The position numbers and the translations under genes were made by a program. The notes under the pieces are model-generated. The model was not told where the DNA came from and ran no database searches. It was given only the letters and a program-made list of their open reading frames with translations. Shown piece by piece: positions 5,088 to 7,172 of a stretch of DNA of 7,172 nucleotides. Numbering within the stretch: position 1 is the stretch's first letter; each line of letters starts with the position of its first letter. Origin of the DNA: Gammaproteobacteria bacterium (GTDB lineage: Bacteria > Pseudomonadota > Gammaproteobacteria > Granulosicoccales > Granulosicoccaceae); NCBI GenBank assembly GCA_019634245.1, contig JAHQVR010000167.1:1-7172 (forward strand), written 5' to 3'.

Positions 5088-5231
5088 AACTGCAAAAAAC
5101 TTTGCTTCGGCAGGTGTAGATAAGGCTGGTCTCTTCCGATAATTAAATTTTCCGGTCGCCACAGTCTTGTGCTTTACGAAGACCAGCGCCACCGCAAACA
5201 ACATCGTAAACAGTATGAACACCAATTCCAT
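5037..5231 (-). CDS. Short membrane protein, probably a truncated DUF2726-type protein
   Basis: A 64-residue ORF starting at ATG 5231 with GAGG seven nt upstream. Residues 2-19 (ELVFILFTMLFAVALVFV) form one transmembrane helix, followed by basic residues, so the rest should face the cytoplasm. After it comes YRKRPALSTPAEAKFFAVLDQAL, resembling the start of DUF2726 domains, where a tyrosine and an LTPAE-like motif precede FxxVLxxAL. The domain should continue for roughly 80-100 more residues but here stops soon after GKSRDLI, which may be a garbled GKVRxADLI. I infer a truncated or decaying gene that may still be expressed, since its start signals look intact. It lies 87 nt downstream of the outer-membrane gene on the same strand. 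The family assignment is tentative. Confidence 0.5.
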   Translation of the reverse strand: MELVFILFTMLFAVALVFVKHKTVATGKFNYRKRPALSTPAEAKFFAVLDQALSHIIGKSRDLI

Positions 5232-5318
5232 CTACGTGCCTCACATACACTTATCGTCTTGATTCGGATCCGCCAAATTCAGTCACACTTCATACTGGGG
5301 CATTTGAACCACTTAAGT

Positions 5319-6095
5319 TTAATATAGCCAATATCTAAGCCCGATTTGCAATTGATTAAGCACCAGTTCGTTCACAAAATACGATTCACGATCGCTATTG
5401 TGCCTAATCGCATATTCGAGATGTTTTAACGGGCTGTATTCCAGATTTAAAGACAAATTGGATTTTAGTGGGACCTCAAGACCGAAGCCGCCAAGAAAAC
5501 TAACAACTTCAGTTGAAAAATCGTCCCCGTTTGAACCAAACACTAAGCCTGATATCGTACCGTCGTCTCCCACATCGTGAATAGTTCCATTGTTGTCAAA
5601 CGCACTATTTGACGTCGTTATATTCTGAATAGCCACCTGCACTATCAAATAGGCATGCAGCCTTTCAAATTGGTATCCAGGGGCGATCCTGAAACCATAA
5701 TTATAGTTTGCTCGAGTAAACTGGGTAAACGAAGAAAAATCGCTTTCCATAGAAATATTCTGTTCGTTGAAAAATATTTGACCTTCCAGTGTGATTCTAT
5801 TTTTACTTGAATTGTTCTCAAATATTTTTCTGAAGCCGACATGAAAACCCAAGCCATAGTCACCCAGTGACTGAGTTAAAAACCCGTCGTACTGTGAAGT
5901 GGTGGAATGTGATAATTCAAACTGATTGTCTGAACTTGTAATTTGTTCCCTCATGAAATAGGTGTTCCAGCCCAGGCCTAAATACGGACCTTCCAGAGCA
6001 ATGCACGGAATGGGCGTAAGAAAATAGCCAAGGAGAAATAAACACATGTTTCTTAGTGACGCGGGTAAACGTTTCTCATTAAAAATAGTATTCAC
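5319..6095 (-). CDS. Outer-membrane beta-barrel protein
   Basis: A 258-residue protein with an N-terminal export signal (basic RLPASLR, hydrophobic 17-30, probable cleavage after the CIA at 31-33). The mature part alternates polar and hydrophobic residues in glycine- and aromatic-rich strands: GPYLGLGWNTYF, YGLGFHVGFRKIF, RITLEGQIFF, YNYGFRIAPGY, AYLIVQVAIQNI, EVVSFLGGFGLEVPL, NLSLNLEYSPL, and a last strand LQIGLRYWLY ending in an aromatic residue, as outer-membrane assembly signals do. This suggests a small, roughly eight-stranded barrel of the OmpA/OmpW or surface-antigen kind. The longest loop (about 160-188) is acidic and glycine-rich. The start codon is GTG; an internal ATG at residue 17 would remove the basic part of the signal. 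It is transcribed divergently from the LuxR-like regulator. Pore function or ligand is unknown. Confidence 0.75.
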   Translation of the reverse strand: MNTIFNEKRLPASLRNMCLFLLGYFLTPIPCIALEGPYLGLGWNTYFMREQITSSDNQFELSHSTTSQYDGFLTQSLGDYGLGFHVGFRKIFENNSSKNRITLEGQIFFNEQNISMESDFSSFTQFTRANYNYGFRIAPGYQFERLHAYLIVQVAIQNITTSNSAFDNNGTIHDVGDDGTISGLVFGSNGDDFSTEVVSFLGGFGLEVPLKSNLSLNLEYSPLKHLEYAIRHNSDRESYFVNELVLNQLQIGLRYWLY

Positions 6096-6106
6096 TACTT
6101 GTTGTT

Positions 6107-6118
6107 CCAGTTAATTGT
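6107..6118 (-). promoter_or_regulatory. 12-bp element shared with the divergent LuxR-type gene
   Basis: Read on the minus strand this is ACAATTAACTGG, 11 nt before the GTG of the barrel gene. The same 12-mer occurs on the plus strand at 6344-6355, upstream of the LuxR-type gene, where its 5' part overlaps a -10-like TACAAT. It may be a common -10/discriminator or a binding site for a shared regulator. No good -35 was found for the minus-strand copy. Confidence 0.35.
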
Positions 6119-6301
6119 TATTCGCTGCATTGCGGTAGAAGCATAGGCAGGGCAACTGATCAGCTCGAATCGTTTTCTTTGAGCCATCAGAAGTGCATAC
6201 ATTGTTCTGCAACTTGCTCCCAGATTGACATCTGTGATTTATCATTCACAAGATCGTTGGCGGTTGCCACTGGACATACGCTCGTAACACCTGAAAAAAC
6301 G

Positions 6302-6341
6302 GTAGACATATGTCTACTTCTGTTAATTAGACATTTGTCCG
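6302..6341 (+). promoter_or_regulatory. Tandem palindromic operator upstream of the LuxR-type gene
   Basis: GTAGACATATGTCTAC (6302-6317) is a perfect 16-bp palindrome. A near copy, TAGACATTTGTCCG (6328-6341), begins 25 bp downstream of the equivalent base. Weaker matches to GACATnTGTC occur at 6227-6236 (GACATCTGTG) and as a half site at 6272-6277. The two strong sites flank and fill the region between the expected -35 and the -10-like TACAAT (6343-6348), so a bound protein would affect this promoter directly. The protein that binds is not known; the LuxR-type product itself is one candidate. Confidence 0.65.
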
Positions 6342-6342
6342 G

Positions 6343-6369
6343 TACAATTAACTGGTTGATAAAAAGGAA
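6343..6369 (+). promoter_or_regulatory. -10 element and ribosome binding site of the LuxR-type gene
   Basis: TACAAT (6343-6348) matches the -10 consensus at five of six positions and predicts a start near 6355. The -35 region (CTGTTA, 6320-6325) is poor, which fits a promoter that needs an activator. AAGGAA (6364-6369) lies seven nt before ATG 6377 and fixes the start. Confidence 0.5.
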
Positions 6370-6376
6370 CATTTTC

Positions 6377-6901
6377 ATGCTAGGTCTATTTCTGCGACCA
6401 CCGCACAGAACGAGGCTGTTTTATGTTTTTACCGTATTTGTGGTCATTGATAGTGCGTTTGAATTGGTACAGGAAGTTGCGCACGGTGAACCCTTATCAA
6501 ACATGATTGCCGACGTTATAATTTTTATCCTTAGTAATGTTGTCTTGCTGTTACTAATGTTTGATTATCTTGAACAGCAGAAGTCCCTACATTCCATGCA
6601 GGAGCAGCTCGTTGCTGCCCGGGGCAGATTGCAGCAATTTGATGAGTCTGCATTGGAGGTTGCAAAGAAATATCGGAACATCATGCAAAATCAGTTTGAT
6701 CAGTGGGCGTTAACGTCCACTGAGCAGCAAATAGCATTGATGCTCATCAAGGGTTTGTCTTTCCGGGAAGTGGCAGAAATTAGGAAAACTATGGAAAAAT
6801 CGGTCAGGCAGCAAGCAACCAAAATCTACAAGAAGGCTGGTGTGACAGGTCGACATGAGCTTGCCGGTTGGTTTTTTGAAGATCTATTGAGTCCACGCTA
6901 G
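6377..6901 (+). CDS. Membrane-anchored LuxR-type helix-turn-helix regulator
   Basis: A 174-residue protein with two predicted transmembrane helices (about 14-32 and 43-62) joined by a short loop containing HGEP, then a heptad-like, glutamine-rich linker (about 64-105, likely coiled coil) and a C-terminal LuxR/GerE-like domain (about 110-170). The domain shows W110-A-L-T, the helix ALMLIKGLSFREVAEI, recognition helix KSVRQQATKIYKKAG and a closing helix HELAGWFFEDLL. Similar proteins with FDQWxLTxxE and SVRQQA motifs occur in Gammaproteobacteria. There is no receiver or autoinducer-binding domain, so a signal may act on the membrane part or linker. ATG 6377 is chosen for its AAGGAA; the frame is open back to 6179, but that extension overlaps the operator and promoter. 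The gene is divergent from the barrel gene, a possible target. Confidence 0.8.
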   Translation: MLGLFLRPPHRTRLFYVFTVFVVIDSAFELVQEVAHGEPLSNMIADVIIFILSNVVLLLLMFDYLEQQKSLHSMQEQLVAARGRLQQFDESALEVAKKYRNIMQNQFDQWALTSTEQQIALMLIKGLSFREVAEIRKTMEKSVRQQATKIYKKAGVTGRHELAGWFFEDLLSPR

Positions 6902-7073
6902 AGTCATCAGGTTGAACAGGGTCAGTTTGTTCTACTGGATTAACGACGATGAAATCAGCCGCATCTTCCTGTCCAGCCATCGGGAGTGCCATACGGTCTT
7001 CGCTTGAGGTAACATCTGATGGCGCGTTTTTCTGATGTTGTGCCAATGACCAACTTAGTTGTTTTCCAATACG

Positions 7074-7172
7074 ATGAGCCACTCTGACCGACCAGACCCA
7101 GAATCTGTATACCTGGCAAACGGAAATCTCGCATCCACTCCCGAGGATGTGTTCTCCGTTTTCAGCAAATTG
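7074..7172 (+). CDS. Possible start of a further gene, cut by the window edge
   Basis: An ATG at 7074 opens a frame of 33 codons that continues past the end of the window. It begins MSHSDRPDPESVYLANG and goes on with STPEDVFSVFSKL, which looks like an ordinary soluble N-terminus with balanced codons. No ribosome binding site or convincing promoter is visible. The minus-strand frame in the same codon register is also open across this interval, so the coding strand is not certain. No family was recognised. Confidence 0.4.
   Translation, partial: MSHSDRPDPESVYLANGNLASTPEDVFSVFSKL

Noticed and set aside
6179..6376. 66-residue extension of the LuxR-type protein, and the opposing ORF at 6187-6378
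   Set aside because: Both overlap the palindromic operators and the -10 element. ATG 6377 has a good ribosome binding site and starts directly before the membrane helices.
7011..7039. AACATC/GATGTT inverted repeat as a terminator
   Set aside because: Only six pairs with a 17-nt loop, and the T-run lies inside the loop, not after the stem.
6804..7082. Minus-strand ORF overlapping the LuxR 3' end
   Set aside because: It covers about 98 nt of the conserved HTH coding sequence in antisense and has only a GTG start. It remains open to the window edge, so it cannot be fully excluded.
1..7172. CRISPR array, tRNA, rRNA or riboswitch
   Set aside because: No regularly spaced direct repeats, tRNA-like cloverleaf or rRNA stretches were seen by eye; a covariance-model scan would be needed to exclude small structured RNAs.

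Overview
The window looks like accessory chromosome of a moderate-GC Gammaproteobacterium, possibly a free-living or marine lineage. This is inferred from the kinds of protein present (tandem VapBC modules, an IS91-type transposase relic, a carotenoid-oxygenase-family enzyme, and a LuxR-type regulator with two membrane helices). Nothing here fixes the genus. Intact small transcription units are separated by decayed gene fragments, so the region reads as a site of repeated insertion and loss.

Layout. Positions 1-440 hold a short minus-strand remnant and a hairpin. Positions 445-1114 carry a FitA-type vapB with its vapC, driven by a promoter that appears to make a leaderless mRNA. Positions 1127-1478 hold a hairpin and the broken N-terminal part of an IS91-family transposase. 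Positions 1656-2280 carry a second, unrelated vapBC module with a good sigma70-like promoter and a candidate operator. Positions 2281-2532 have no convincing gene. Positions 2590-2850 encode a small lipoprotein. Positions 2903-3116 are a frameshifted shard of a phosphoketolase gene. A 32-bp near-perfect palindrome at 3173-3204 lies over the promoter of a MarR-family regulator (3208-3633), which is followed 19 nt later by a carotenoid oxygenase/lignostilbene-dioxygenase-type enzyme (3653-4978).

On the minus strand there is a truncated small membrane protein resembling the start of DUF2726 proteins (5037-5231) and an outer-membrane beta-barrel protein (5319-6095). Divergent to the barrel gene is a membrane-anchored LuxR-type regulator (6377-6901). 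Its upstream region carries a perfect 16-bp palindrome and a near copy 25 bp downstream. A possible new gene starts at 7074 and runs off the window.

How the parts may work together. The two TA modules probably autoregulate and may stabilise the region. The MarR regulator probably represses itself and the oxygenase through the palindrome, with release by an aromatic, stilbene or apocarotenoid ligand. The LuxR-like protein and the barrel protein form a divergent pair sharing an inverted 12-bp element, so common control is possible. I see no CRISPR array, rRNA, tRNA or intact transposon. No wholly new system is demonstrated; the best leads are the leaderless regulated promoters, the MarR/oxygenase unit and the membrane-LuxR/barrel pair.
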